Shown: positions 42,194 through 50,725, counted from the first letter of the stretch. The stretch is DNA of 64,000 nucleotides from Erwinia sp. S63 (GCF_016625195.1 NZ_JACVUP010000004.1:124001-188000), one strand, 5' to 3'. Numbers and translations: made by a program. Notes: generated from the letters alone by a model not told the origin.

Positions 42194-43285
42194 TCAATTG
42201 TGTGTCCAGTAGGTGCCGGTTTCCGCAATCGGCAGAAACTGCTGGTTCATCTCGCGCAGTGTCTCGTCGGGAGAGAGATCGTGGAACAGCTGGGGATGAA
42301 AGGTTTTGGCAAAAAACTCGGCGGCCAGCAGGTGCCACGGACTCATATAGAAGTTTTGCCAGAAAGCGGCGGCATGCTGCTGCTGCACAGCAGGCAGGGC
42401 TGACACCGTGGTGTCTTGCGCCAGGGCACGCAGGAAGGTGGTTTTGGCTTGTTCCGCATTCACCAGTGGTCCGAGTTGCAGCGCGCTGGTCTCTTCCGGG
42501 CCTGAAGATCCAGTGGCGATATAAATATCCGGATTAGCAGCAATCACCGCTTCCGGATTGAGCTGACCAAACACGGCGGGGAAACGACCGGCGGCAATGT
42601 TGTCGCCCCCGGCAAAGGCAATCAAATCCGCCAGATTGCCATGCGCCACCGTGGTACAGCATTCGGCTTTTTTACCCAGATGTAACTGCAACATCACTTT
42701 CGGCCGCGTGCCATGCCAGTTGGCTAAGCGATCGCGAATACGCTGCATATGTTGCTGATAGAACGCGATAAAGCGTTCACTTTTGGCTTCATCATTGAGT
42801 GCTGCACCTAGCGTACGCAGACTGGCAACGGTATTCGCCAGCGGATCCACGCGGAAATCAAGGAACAGCACCGGGATATTCGCGGCCTGTAGCTGCAGCA
42901 TAAACTGCGAGTTATTGGGTGGAGTACGTGCATATACCGGCAGGATCACCAAATCCGGCTGCAGGGCGATAATCTTCTCTACGTTCAGCTGCGAGAAGTT
43001 GGAGTTGCCAATCTGGGTAATCTTGCCAATCTCCGGGAAGGCTTTAACGTAACGATCCCAGGTCTGTTTATCCAGATTGTGCAGATCCGCAGGCCAGCCC
43101 ACCACCCGTTTCGCCGGGTTGCCGTCTTCCACCAGCGCGAGGGTATAGATCATCCGGCTTTCGCCAATCACAATCCGTTGTGGATTGTCCGGAACCTTCA
43201 CCTGGCGTTGCAGGCTATCCGTCAGGGTTTTGCTCTGCACCGCCAGTGGTAATAACAGCAGCAAAGTCAGTAGCACTCTTTTCAT
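42194..43285 (-). CDS. Siderophore/cobalamin-type ABC periplasmic binding protein
   Basis: A 363-residue protein with a signal peptide (MKRVLLTLLLLLPLAVQS). The helical-backbone periplasmic-binding fold of FepB/FhuD/BtuF is seen in VKVPDNPQRIVIGESRMIYTLALV, VEKIIALQPDLVILPVYAR, VASLRTLGAALNDEAKSERFIAFYQQHM and NPEAVIAANPDIYIATG. The ATG at 43285 is chosen; an upstream extension to 43315 lies in the hairpin. It is the second gene after a TonB receptor on the same strand. No permease or ATPase follows, so it must hand its ligand to a transporter encoded elsewhere. It is somewhat longer than FepB or BtuF. Confidence 0.82.
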   Translation of the reverse strand: MKRVLLTLLLLLPLAVQSKTLTDSLQRQVKVPDNPQRIVIGESRMIYTLALVEDGNPAKRVVGWPADLHNLDKQTWDRYVKAFPEIGKITQIGNSNFSQLNVEKIIALQPDLVILPVYARTPPNNSQFMLQLQAANIPVLFLDFRVDPLANTVASLRTLGAALNDEAKSERFIAFYQQHMQRIRDRLANWHGTRPKVMLQLHLGKKAECCTTVAHGNLADLIAFAGGDNIAAGRFPAVFGQLNPEAVIAANPDIYIATGSSGPEETSALQLGPLVNAEQAKTTFLRALAQDTTVSALPAVQQQHAAAFWQNFYMSPWHLLAAEFFAKTFHPQLFHDLSPDETLREMNQQFLPIAETGTYWTHN

Positions 43286-43302
43286 CGCATTGCTCGCAGT
43301 GG

Positions 43303-43324
43303 GCTCCGCCGTCAAAGGCGGAGC
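43303..43324 (-). other. Intercistronic hairpin between TonB receptor and binding protein
   Basis: GCTCCGCC, six-base loop, GGCGGAGC: a perfect 8-bp stem directly after the receptor stop (43333) and 18 bp before the binding-protein start. It likely stabilises the receptor message or partly terminates. Confidence 0.55.
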
Positions 43325-43332
43325 GCAACAGA

Positions 43333-45456
43333 TTAGAAGTCGACAGCGGCCTGTAAGTACATGACGCGCGGTTCACCCTCAATCACGCGCAGATTACCGG
43401 CGCTGGATTCGTAGTATTCGCGGTTAAACAGGTTCTTTACGTTGAGCTTCAGCTGGGTGTGTTTACCGATCAACTGGCTGTCCCAGGCAATAAACGCATC
43501 GGCCACGGTATAGGCAGGCATCACGAAGCTGTTTTCCGGATCGCCAGCACGGGTACCGACATAACGTCCGCCGCCGCCCAGGCGGAGTTCACCCGGCAGC
43601 CAGGAGAAGCGCAGGGTGTGGCTGAGATACAGGCTGCCCATATTGGTCGGTGCATTCACCAGACGGTTGCCGACGTTATCAGGATTCACGTTGTCGGAAA
43701 CAATCTCAGTTTTGTCGTAGCTGTAGTTGGCGATCAGGTTCCAGTCTGGCGCGAACTCCCCATTGACCTCCAGCTCAGCCCCGGTGGAGCGTGCTTTCGG
43801 GATGTTGCGCGTCACGCCGTTAATGAAGATTGACATATCTTCTTCATCAATACGGTACAGCGCCAGCGTAGCGGCCAAATTGGGCGCAACCTGCCACTTC
43901 GAACCGACTTCCCAGGTGGTGCCTTTTTCGGTGGACGCCACGTTGCCGTCATCATCGGTTTGGGTGGATGGCGTAAACGATTTGCTGAAGCTGCCGTACA
44001 GCGAGACATCCGGCAACACTTTGTACACCACGCCGAGCTGAGGCAGGAAAGCGTTGCCACGATCGTTGAGCGTGCTTTCCGGATTGATAAAGCCGTTGCT
44101 GGAGGTCTGGGTATAGCGCTGGAAACGGCCACCCAACACCGCGATCCATTTATCCGTCAGGTGAATGCTGTCTTTGGCAAACACGGAACGGCTATAAAGA
44201 TTGGTGCGCAGGTTGCTCAGGGCATCGTTATAGGTGCTGTCGCTAACAATCGGCTCTTCGCCGTACACCGGATCGTACATATTAAAACTGCGTGAAACGG
44301 TGCCACGATAGGATCGCGCTTTGTAGGTTTCATTCTGCTCATAATCGACACCCACTAACAGGTCGTGCTGCATGCCCGCGATGGTGGGTGAGCCGCTGAC
44401 ATCCCAGGAGACATATTCGGTCTGATGGTTGAAACCTCGGTTGGCGTCAGCGCGGCGCGAGACGATACCGGTGGTGGTGTTGATGGCAGTGGCGCGCACT
44501 TCATTACTGTCGTAGCGACGCTGCATCCAGCCGTAGTTAAGATGCGTATCCCAGACGTCATTCAGGTTGTAACCGTAGGTGACATTCAGGCGCTTGTTTT
44601 TGCCCCAGGCATGGTTAGCACTGTCATCAAGCCGACGGTTATAGGGAATATCCACCGGTTTACCGCCAATAAATGCGGTGCCACGGTCGTAAGGCACATC
44701 GTATTTGTACTCAACGTAGCTGACGTTGAATGACGCGCGATCGCCATACCAGCTCAATGACGGCGCCAGCAAGGTGTGCTCGTTAACGCCAAAATTGCGC
44801 CAGTAATCTTCACGCTGACGCTCTGCCACCATGCGGAAAGCAAAGCCGTTGCCGAGCGGCCCGGTGATATCCACCATGCCAGTGCCGCCGCCGTAGCTGC
44901 TGGATTCACCGCTGACGTGGGTATTCCACTCATACTGCGGCTTTTTACTGACCAGATTAATGATGCCGCCGGGATTAAGAATGCCGAACAGCAGCGACGA
45001 CGATCCCTTCAGCACTTCAACATGATCGATGCTGGAATCCATGGTCAGACCCTGGTTACTGCGCACGCCATCGATAAAGATCGAACCGTCAGTGTTGGAA
45101 CCGAAACCGCGCTTCACAAAACCATCTTCAGTACCGCCCAGGGTATTGCCCTGGGTGACGCCACTGACAAATTTCACCGCATCATTCAGGCTGGTGACCT
45201 GATAGTCCTTGATCACCTGTGGCGTGAGCACGCTGATCGACTGCGGTGTTTCATTGCGTGGCGTCGAGGTGCGCAATGTCGCGGCGGCGTCCTCCTGGTT
45301 GTAGCTACTGGTGGAAGAGGCGGGCGCGGCGGTCACGGTTAACGTGGAATCTGCAGCGCTAGCGGAGTAGCTGTAAAGCAGCGTTGAAGCCAATAATACC
45401 TGTGAGCCAGAGAGCGTATATTTAACCGCTGGTGAAAATAAGCAAAGATACTTCAT
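43333..45456 (-). CDS. TonB-dependent siderophore receptor
   Basis: A 707-residue outer-membrane receptor of the FhuA/FpvA/FoxA class. Signal region ending near ASAADSTLTV; plug with RNETPQSISVLTPQVIKDYQ, EDGFVKRGFGSNTDGSIFIDGVRSNQG and HVEVLKGSSSLLFGILNPGGIINLVSKKP; barrel strands to the C-terminal AAVDF with terminal Phe. The N-terminus is oddly long (SPAVKYTLSGSQVLLASTLLYS) but fits a signal. The ferric ligand cannot be named; catechol and hydroxamate receptors share this layout. A Fur-like box (45505-45523) is 49-67 bp upstream. It is divergent from an RpiR regulator. Confidence 0.88.
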   Translation of the reverse strand: MKYLCLFSPAVKYTLSGSQVLLASTLLYSYSASAADSTLTVTAAPASSTSSYNQEDAAATLRTSTPRNETPQSISVLTPQVIKDYQVTSLNDAVKFVSGVTQGNTLGGTEDGFVKRGFGSNTDGSIFIDGVRSNQGLTMDSSIDHVEVLKGSSSLLFGILNPGGIINLVSKKPQYEWNTHVSGESSSYGGGTGMVDITGPLGNGFAFRMVAERQREDYWRNFGVNEHTLLAPSLSWYGDRASFNVSYVEYKYDVPYDRGTAFIGGKPVDIPYNRRLDDSANHAWGKNKRLNVTYGYNLNDVWDTHLNYGWMQRRYDSNEVRATAINTTTGIVSRRADANRGFNHQTEYVSWDVSGSPTIAGMQHDLLVGVDYEQNETYKARSYRGTVSRSFNMYDPVYGEEPIVSDSTYNDALSNLRTNLYSRSVFAKDSIHLTDKWIAVLGGRFQRYTQTSSNGFINPESTLNDRGNAFLPQLGVVYKVLPDVSLYGSFSKSFTPSTQTDDDGNVASTEKGTTWEVGSKWQVAPNLAATLALYRIDEEDMSIFINGVTRNIPKARSTGAELEVNGEFAPDWNLIANYSYDKTEIVSDNVNPDNVGNRLVNAPTNMGSLYLSHTLRFSWLPGELRLGGGGRYVGTRAGDPENSFVMPAYTVADAFIAWDSQLIGKHTQLKLNVKNLFNREYYESSAGNLRVIEGEPRVMYLQAAVDF

Positions 45457-45504
45457 TATTTAAATCCGCATCAAAAGAGGGAAATATTAAGAAGGCTGGA
45501 TGGT

Positions 45505-45523
45505 AATGAGATTGATTTCTATT
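45505..45523. promoter_or_regulatory. Candidate Fur box before the TonB receptor
   Basis: AATGAGATTGATTTCTATT matches the symmetric extended Fur consensus AATGATAATCATTATCATT at 13 of 19 positions, 49-67 bp upstream of the receptor start. Confidence 0.5.
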
Positions 45524-45672
45524 TACAACCAGAAAATGTCGATTTTTCATCGCATTGACGTATTTTTTTAATTATTTATCTGGGCCATTTTGCTGCATAT
45601 AACACCTGATTCATGCAACGGTAGCTAACGTGTAGTTTATAAATGCTCTGTTTTATATATAATTATTCTGCA

Positions 45673-45723
45673 AATGTAGTAGTGAATGTAGTTTCATTGA
45701 TCGGTTTTTTATTTGACTACATT
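45673..45723. promoter_or_regulatory. Three AATGTAGT elements, candidate RpiR-type sites
   Basis: AATGTAGT ends at 45680 and at 45692 (12-bp spacing), and the inverse ACTACATT is at 45716-45723. TGTAGT is the half-site of the RpiR-family regulator HexR (TGTART). An RpiR gene starts 243 bp downstream. Confidence 0.35.
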
Positions 45724-45790
45724 TTAACAGCTATCACTTCCCACTCTGCAGTGAAGTTAATGCATTGGAGCGGTTAACTTATTTTAATTA

Positions 45791-45809
45791 AATTAAGGTA
45801 TTCTTAATT
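45791..45809. promoter_or_regulatory. 19-bp palindrome AATTAAG-N5-CTTAATT
   Basis: Perfect 7-bp half-sites with a GTATT centre, about 158 bp before the RpiR start. It could be an operator; its ATTAAG/CTTAAT spacing also resembles a PmrA-type box with one mismatch. Confidence 0.35.
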
Positions 45810-45966
45810 TTCATCGGAATAATACGTTTACTCCTGCCTCTGTTGCGAGGGGGAAGGGAGCATTCACGCTTTGCTTCGTGACCTGTTCTGAATTACTCTC
45901 GCGCAGCATGACGTTGTGATGGTCACGTTGGGTAGCGTAACTTACTTATTAACAAGGTGTTTTTCC

Positions 45967-46878
45967 GTGACTGATTCCGTGCCAAAAACCAGCAAGCGGC
46001 CCTACGATCTCTACGGTGAGCGTTTTCACGCCGCTAAACATCAGCTCACGCCGCGCCTGTTCAAAGTGGCGAATTACATCCATCAGCACCGTAGTGTGGT
46101 ACTGGATAAAACCGCGCTTGGCATTGCCATCGATACCCAAACTTCGGATGCCACGGTGATACGTGCCATTCAGGCATTAGGTTTCTCCGGCTTCCGCGAC
46201 TTGAAGATTGTGATGGCGGAGTTCCTCGGCGTCACACAGCGCTCGCCAGCACGCGTGGCCTCCACGGTCAACGCCTTGTCGCAGGATGCCAAAGGCAGCG
46301 TTGATTTCGTGCTGGATAGTTATCGCATCAGCTGCGATATGCTTGCTTCCAGCGCCAATCGTCAGGCGATTCAGCAGGCGATCCATCTGCTGCAGCAGGC
46401 GGACCGCGTAGCTATTTTTGGTATTGGGGCGTCTGCGATACTGGCCGACTACACCGCCCGTTTACTCAAACGTAATGGCACATCCGCGTATGTCTTAAAT
46501 CGCACCGGCATCGCCCTCAGCGAACAAATTGCCGAGATGCGCCATGCCGATGTGTTGATCATGCTGGTACAAAGTAGCGCGCACCCCGAAGGGCTGGTGA
46601 CGCTCGCCGAGGCGCAGCGGCTGGGGATGAAAATCATCGTGCTCACCGGCGCGCCGGACAGTATCTTTGCTCAACGTGCTCACGTCACCATTGAGATCCC
46701 CCGCAGTCGCGACGTGGAGAAAATGCCGGTACATGCGACACCGATGATCTGTCTGGAGATTTTGGTTCTGGGTTTGGCGGCTACTACGCCGGTTGCCACC
46801 ATGGAAAGCATGAGCAAACTGTATGAGATCAGTAACGCATTGACGCGCCCCGGTGCGCGAAAAACTAACAAGTCCTGA
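45967..46878 (+). CDS. MurR/RpiR family transcriptional regulator
   Basis: A 303-residue regulator with an N-terminal RpiR HTH (LTPRLFKVANYIHQHRSVVL, then DTQTSDATVIRAIQALGFSGFRDLK) and a C-terminal SIS sugar-isomerase domain (ADRVAIFGIGASAILADYTARLLKRNG, and IMLVQSSAHPEGLVTLAEAQRLG). Members sense phosphosugars or related acids. I choose the GTG at 45967, which has AAGGTG 8 bp upstream; the frame continues to an unsupported ATG at 45916. It is divergent from a TonB receptor and only 19 bp before fetA, an unusual pairing of an RpiR regulator with iron genes. Tandem TGTAGT sites upstream are candidates for its operator. Confidence 0.85.
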   Translation: MTDSVPKTSKRPYDLYGERFHAAKHQLTPRLFKVANYIHQHRSVVLDKTALGIAIDTQTSDATVIRAIQALGFSGFRDLKIVMAEFLGVTQRSPARVASTVNALSQDAKGSVDFVLDSYRISCDMLASSANRQAIQQAIHLLQQADRVAIFGIGASAILADYTARLLKRNGTSAYVLNRTGIALSEQIAEMRHADVLIMLVQSSAHPEGLVTLAEAQRLGMKIIVLTGAPDSIFAQRAHVTIEIPRSRDVEKMPVHATPMICLEILVLGLAATTPVATMESMSKLYEISNALTRPGARKTNKS

Positions 46879-46897
46879 ACCCATTTTGGAAGCAAAC

Positions 46898-47566
46898 ATG
46901 ACCAGCGATTCTCCTCTGCTTGATGTGCAGGGGATCACTTATGCCATGCAAGGGCGAACCTTACTGGCACCCGTTTCACTGCAACTCAATGCCGGTGATT
47001 TTTTGCTGCTGACCGGGCCCTCTGGCAGTGGCAAAAGCACGCTGTTGAAGATTCTGGCCTCGCTGCTGGCACCTACCGCTGGACAGATCCGGTTTGAGAA
47101 GCGTGATATCGCCACGATAAAAGCCGAACTGTATCGCCAGCAGGTGTCGTACTGTTTTCAAACGCCCCAGCTGTTTGGCGAGACAGTGTATGACAATCTG
47201 GCGCTGCCGTGGCAAATCCGTCAGCAGAAGCCATCACGCGAGGCACTTGTTACGTCATTAGAGAGCGTGCATCTGGAGGCGGAGATGCTGGATAAACAGG
47301 TTGAACAACTCTCCGGAGGTGAGAAACAGCGCGTGGGTCTACTGCGCAATCTACAATTCTTGCCCAAAGTGTTGCTGTTAGATGAGGTGACGAGCGCACT
47401 GGACGAAGAGAACAAGACAGTTGTCCAGCAGCTGATTCAGCAGCGAGTGCAGGAGCAACAGTTGGCGGTGGTGTGGATCAGTCACGATCCCGATGAGATC
47501 CAGCATGCGGAGAATGTGCTGCGACTGACGGCACCGGAAAGAGGAGAGTCGCATGAGTCAGCATAA
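46898..47566 (+). CDS. fetA: FetA (YbbL) iron-export ABC ATPase
   Basis: A 222-residue ABC ATPase. Walker A GPSGSGKST, Q-loop in VSYCFQTPQLFGETVYDNLALPW, signature QLSGGEKQRVGLLRNLQ, Walker B VLLLDEVTSALDEE and switch VWISHDPDEI. It matches E. coli FetA in length and in the partner gene, FetB, which follows with a 14-bp overlap. FetAB exports iron or affects iron homeostasis under peroxide stress. The start at 46898 is used because the frame upstream lies within the end of the RpiR gene. Probably co-transcribed with the RpiR regulator. Confidence 0.9.
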   Translation: MTSDSPLLDVQGITYAMQGRTLLAPVSLQLNAGDFLLLTGPSGSGKSTLLKILASLLAPTAGQIRFEKRDIATIKAELYRQQVSYCFQTPQLFGETVYDNLALPWQIRQQKPSREALVTSLESVHLEAEMLDKQVEQLSGGEKQRVGLLRNLQFLPKVLLLDEVTSALDEENKTVVQQLIQQRVQEQQLAVVWISHDPDEIQHAENVLRLTAPERGESHESA

Positions 47567-48320
47567 TATTACCGACAGCTCACTGTTGTTGTCGCTGATG
47601 CTGGTGGTGATAGCTCTGATCATCAGCCAGAAAGAGAAGCTCGGCATGAGCAAAGACATCATCTGGAGCGTGTGCCGGGCCATTGTGCAGTTAGTGATTG
47701 TGGGTTACGTGTTGAAGTCGATCTTTGACCTCAACAACCGTTGGCTGACCATCCTGATGGTGCTTTTTATCTGCGTGAATGCGGCACTGAACGCGCGCAA
47801 ACGCAGCCGTAATATTGACCATGCTCTGGCGATCTCTTTCGTGGCGATCACCAGCGGCACGGCGCTCACCCTCACCATTTTGCTGTTGAGTGGCGCCATT
47901 GAGTTTATCCCGATGCAGGTGATCCCGATTTCCGGCATGATCGCGGGCAACGCCATGGTGGCGGTGGGTTTGTGCTATAGCAATCTTAATCAACGATTCA
48001 GTGATAACCGGCAGAAGATTTTAGAGATGCTGAGCCTGGGCGCCTCGATAAAAGTGGCCTCGGGTCGATTAATTCGTGACAGCATCCGCGCGGCAATGAT
48101 CCCGACAGTCGATGCCGCAAAAACCGTGGGGCTGGTCAGTCTTCCCGGCATGATGTCAGGATTGATTTTTGCCGGGATCGATCCGGTAAAAGCGATTAAA
48201 TACCAGATCATGGTGACCTTTATGCTGATCGGTACTGCCAGCCTCTCGACCATCATTGCTGCCTATCTGTCGTATCGTCGTTTCTACACGGCGCGTGCAC
48301 AGCTGAAGATCGGGATTTAA
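47553..48320 (+). CDS. fetB: FetB (YbbM) iron-export ABC permease
   Basis: A 255-residue inner-membrane protein with about seven helices. It is highly similar to E. coli FetB throughout: ISQKEKLGMSKDIIWSVCRA, IEFIPMQVIPISGMIAGNAM with VAVGLCYSNLNQR following, RDSIRAAMIPTVDAAKTVGL leading into the PGMMSGLIFAGIDPVKAIKY stretch, then FMLIGTASLSTIIAAYLSYR. With FetA it forms an iron exporter. It starts within the last codons of fetA (14-bp overlap) and is followed by a GC-rich hairpin shared with the convergent VOC gene. The neighbouring siderophore receptor would balance import against this export. Confidence 0.93.
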   Translation: MSQHNITDSSLLLSLMLVVIALIISQKEKLGMSKDIIWSVCRAIVQLVIVGYVLKSIFDLNNRWLTILMVLFICVNAALNARKRSRNIDHALAISFVAITSGTALTLTILLLSGAIEFIPMQVIPISGMIAGNAMVAVGLCYSNLNQRFSDNRQKILEMLSLGASIKVASGRLIRDSIRAAMIPTVDAAKTVGLVSLPGMMSGLIFAGIDPVKAIKYQIMVTFMLIGTASLSTIIAAYLSYRRFYTARAQLKIGI

Positions 48321-48331
48321 CCGGGTAGGGC

Positions 48332-48348
48332 GCGGCCCTCTGGGCCGC
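48332..48348. terminator. Hairpin between convergent fetB and VOC gene
   Basis: GCGGCCC, loop TCT, GGGCCGC: a perfect 7-bp GC stem 12 bp past the fetB stop and 16 bp before the VOC gene stop. No strong T-run. Confidence 0.55.
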
Positions 48349-48363
48349 CGTTGAATTTAGAGA

Positions 48364-49212
48364 TTACTGCTGAAACCGCAGCGCCACGCCAAAAGCATGC
48401 TCAGCGCTGACGATAAGCGCGGATTCCTCTTCGTGGAACGGGATATCGCCCAGTAGCAAACTGGCTTTCACCTTGCGCAGATCCACGCTGCGTAAGCTTA
48501 ACGCCGCCATGCGTGCACTGCCGTTGTAATCGGGTGGTAATCCAGCGAAACGTTGTGTGACATAGCCGGCAGCCGCGAAGCGCACCGTCGCCACGCCGGC
48601 TTTTAATACGAAGGCACCTTCCTGGCAGGCGGTGAGCGCATTCGCCCCAAACAGCCGACTGTAAGGTTGTGCTGCTGCCGCAGGATCCTGCGCCACCACC
48701 ACAAATTCGACAATATCAGTCACGCCATTGGGATGCTGACGCCATGCATCCTGCCATACCGCGTGTGGGGTCTCGTGCTGGCAGAAGAAACTGCGCCCAT
48801 TCGGCACCAGCGCCGGTCGTAACTGCACGGTGCGGAAACGTGCCTGATCCTCATTGCCATCCGGCAACTGCACCGGACGGAAGAAGCTGGCAGGCACAGC
48901 GCCATCAATGTCCTGGCTCTCAAGATAACGCCATACCGCATCGGCATCGTCGGTTTTCCACACCAACCCGCTCAGGCCAGTCGGCGACTGCCACACATCC
49001 TGACGTAAACTGGCGCGCCCCGGCTCGAAGCCGAGCAGCTCAAGATAGTTATCACCAAACACGGCCAGATGGTTACTGGATCCGAGTGAATGATGGCCGC
49101 GTTCGGTGAGCTGAAACCCTAACCGGCGAAACAGCGCACTGGCCTCATCTAACTGATCGGCCACGTTGATCACCACGTGATCCAGACGGGGAATCGGTAC
49201 GGAAATCGCCAT
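48364..49212 (-). CDS. VOC (glyoxalase/bleomycin-resistance fold) family protein
   Basis: A 282-residue protein of two vicinal-oxygen-chelate halves. The first begins RLDHVVINVADQLDEASALF and LELLGFEP. The second half follows NGVTDIVEFVVVAQDPAAAAQPYSRLFGANALT. In VOC enzymes a His/Glu set binds a metal; His12 in DHVV and a Glu in YLELLGF are candidates. The length matches glyoxalase-like proteins found beside luciferase-like monooxygenases and CMD proteins. The ATG at 49212 has AGGAGG six bases upstream. It ends the eight-gene leftward cluster. Role unknown; detoxification or ring/ester modification is possible. Confidence 0.8.
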   Translation of the reverse strand: MAISVPIPRLDHVVINVADQLDEASALFRRLGFQLTERGHHSLGSSNHLAVFGDNYLELLGFEPGRASLRQDVWQSPTGLSGLVWKTDDADAVWRYLESQDIDGAVPASFFRPVQLPDGNEDQARFRTVQLRPALVPNGRSFFCQHETPHAVWQDAWRQHPNGVTDIVEFVVVAQDPAAAAQPYSRLFGANALTACQEGAFVLKAGVATVRFAAAGYVTQRFAGLPPDYNGSARMAALSLRSVDLRKVKASLLLGDIPFHEEESALIVSAEHAFGVALRFQQ

Positions 49213-49235
49213 CGCTTTCCTCCTTGCTCTCATGG

Positions 49236-49613
49236 TCACCGCGCCCATGCTGGCGCGTCCGGTTCGGATGCTGACAGTGGCTGCCAGTTGACGTGCGTTT
49301 CCGCGCCAAAACCGGCGGCAATGCCGGCAATCAGGGTGGTGATTTGCGTATCGGTGTGCTGATCCTGACTGCGGACGATGCCCTCGATCTCCGCTGTCTG
49401 AGGCAGCACATTCCAGCTATTACCGGCCGTTAAACGCGTAACGCCCAGCGTCCATTGACGATGACGACTGGGGAGTGCATAGAGCGCGGAAACGATATGG
49501 CTGCCGATCACAATTACATCAATGCCTTCATGTGGCCGTGCGGCATGCGCGCCTTTACCGGTCAGGGTGATGTGAAAACGCTGCGTGGAGTGGGTTTGCC
49601 CGGTCATGGTCAT
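49236..49613 (-). pseudogene. M20 amidohydrolase fragment (dimerisation domain only)
   Basis: A 125-residue frame corresponding only to the lid/dimerisation domain of M20 hydrolases: FHITLTGKGAHAARPHEGID, then IVSALYALPSRHRQWTLGVTRLTAGNSWNVLPQTAEIEGIVRS and ETHVNWQP. The N-terminal catalytic domain with HACGHD and the C-terminal metal ligands are absent, so it cannot be a working hydrolase. It overlaps the CMD gene stop by 4 bp and so would still be translated. It ends in a short foreign tail next to the VOC ribosome site. A decayed copy is the simplest reading; a retained stand-alone domain is the alternative. Confidence 0.75.
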
Positions 49614-50713
49614 CCTTGTGAGTGTTCAGGTAAAAAAGGCTCGCCCAGCGTCAACATCAAACGGTTTGCCCAGGCAAAGAAAGCAGCGGACTGGATCACA
49701 TCAAGCAGTTCCAGCGTGGTGAAGCCCTGATCGTGTAATGTCTGCACCTGTTGCAGGCTGGCGGCAGCGGGAGTGATGGAAAGCGTCGCGACCAGGTCAA
49801 TCATCGCGGCCCAGCGTGGTGACTGGCCGTGTGCCAACTCTGCGCCCGGTGCAACATTCAGCAGCTTTTGCACTGCCGCATCGTCTTTTGATAACTGGCT
49901 GGCTTTACGCGCGTGGACCGAGGCGCAGAAGATGCAGCCATTCACTTTACTGACCACGGTGGCCGCCAGTTCACGTTCAGCACGCGGCAATCCGCCAGCG
50001 GTGTAAAAGATGCCCTTGTCGGTCAGCGTTCGCTGTTCCAGCAGCGGCAGATGACGTGCCAGCAGGCGGAAGTAATCGGAGTCGCTGTGGCCGTTTTTCT
50101 TCAACGTAGCCTGTTCATCGGCGGTAAATTCGTTGAGCGGTTTGGCTGCCAGCCAGGGTTCCCAGCCTAACTCTTGCTGGGTAAAGGCGGTGAGGGCGGT
50201 TTGGCCACTCAACGTCAACGGTGCATCGTGCCACTTGCCAGCCACGGCGTGCGCTTGCACGTCACTCTGCTCGCCGTTGAGCAGGCGTAAACCGGTCAGT
50301 AAACGACTCTGGAAGCTCACAAAGGCGATAAACTGTGCGAGGGTGACGATGCCACGCGGTGTCCAGCCAGCGCTTTGCAGGTTTTGAATGTGTTTGGGCG
50401 CTGCATCCACCGGGTGCAGGCTGAGCAGTTCGGCAAAGGCGTGACCGGCCGCGAAGCGCGCGTCATGTGCCTTGTTGTTCACCTGTTGCTGATAATGCGC
50501 CTGTAAGCGGGTGGCGCCGTGCCAGTCGGCGACCTGTGCGGCGAAGGCATACCGCCATTGCAGCGGAAGGTCCGCATCATCTTCACCAAACAGTACCTCA
50601 TAGCTGCCTTGCGTGTGCTGAGTGGCAGCGTGGCGCTCGTTGCGTGCTAACGCGAGTTCTGATGCGGGATCGATATCCGCTAAGGCGGCAAGTAAATCAA
50701 CGGGTTGAGACAT
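49610..50713 (-). CDS. Two-domain carboxymuconolactone decarboxylase/AhpD-type protein
   Basis: A 367-residue protein of two CMD/AhpD-like halves. The first half lacks a Cys pair (around WTPRGIVTLAQFIAFVSFQSRLLTGLRLL). The second carries the redox motif NGCIFCASVHARKAS, a CxxC plus His as in alkylhydroperoxidase D. Family memory links such proteins (CMD domain 'Avi_7170' and peroxidase-like 'Avi_7169' groups) to the KPN_01854-type ABC system found here; this gene looks like a fusion of the two. The second of two adjacent ATGs (50713) has the better ribosome spacing from AGGAG. It follows the luciferase-like gene by 12 bp. Confidence 0.8.
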   Translation of the reverse strand: MSQPVDLLAALADIDPASELALARNERHAATQHTQGSYEVLFGEDDADLPLQWRYAFAAQVADWHGATRLQAHYQQQVNNKAHDARFAAGHAFAELLSLHPVDAAPKHIQNLQSAGWTPRGIVTLAQFIAFVSFQSRLLTGLRLLNGEQSDVQAHAVAGKWHDAPLTLSGQTALTAFTQQELGWEPWLAAKPLNEFTADEQATLKKNGHSDSDYFRLLARHLPLLEQRTLTDKGIFYTAGGLPRAERELAATVVSKVNGCIFCASVHARKASQLSKDDAAVQKLLNVAPGAELAHGQSPRWAAMIDLVATLSITPAAASLQQVQTLHDQGFTTLELLDVIQSAAFFAWANRLMLTLGEPFLPEHSQG

Positions 50714-50725
50714 CATATTCTCCTG

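Larger units (their letters stand above)
45457..45966. promoter_or_regulatory. 510-bp divergent regulatory region
   Basis: AT-rich and without a supportable gene. It contains a Fur-like site beside the receptor, three copies of AATGTAGT (two direct, one inverted; 45673-45723), and the palindrome at 45791-45809. This density of sites suggests complex control of the receptor and the RpiR operon. Confidence 0.55.

Noticed and set aside
44776..45342. Rightward 188-residue frame opposite the TonB receptor
   Set aside because: Antisense shadow of the plug domain; low-complexity end and no homologous pattern.
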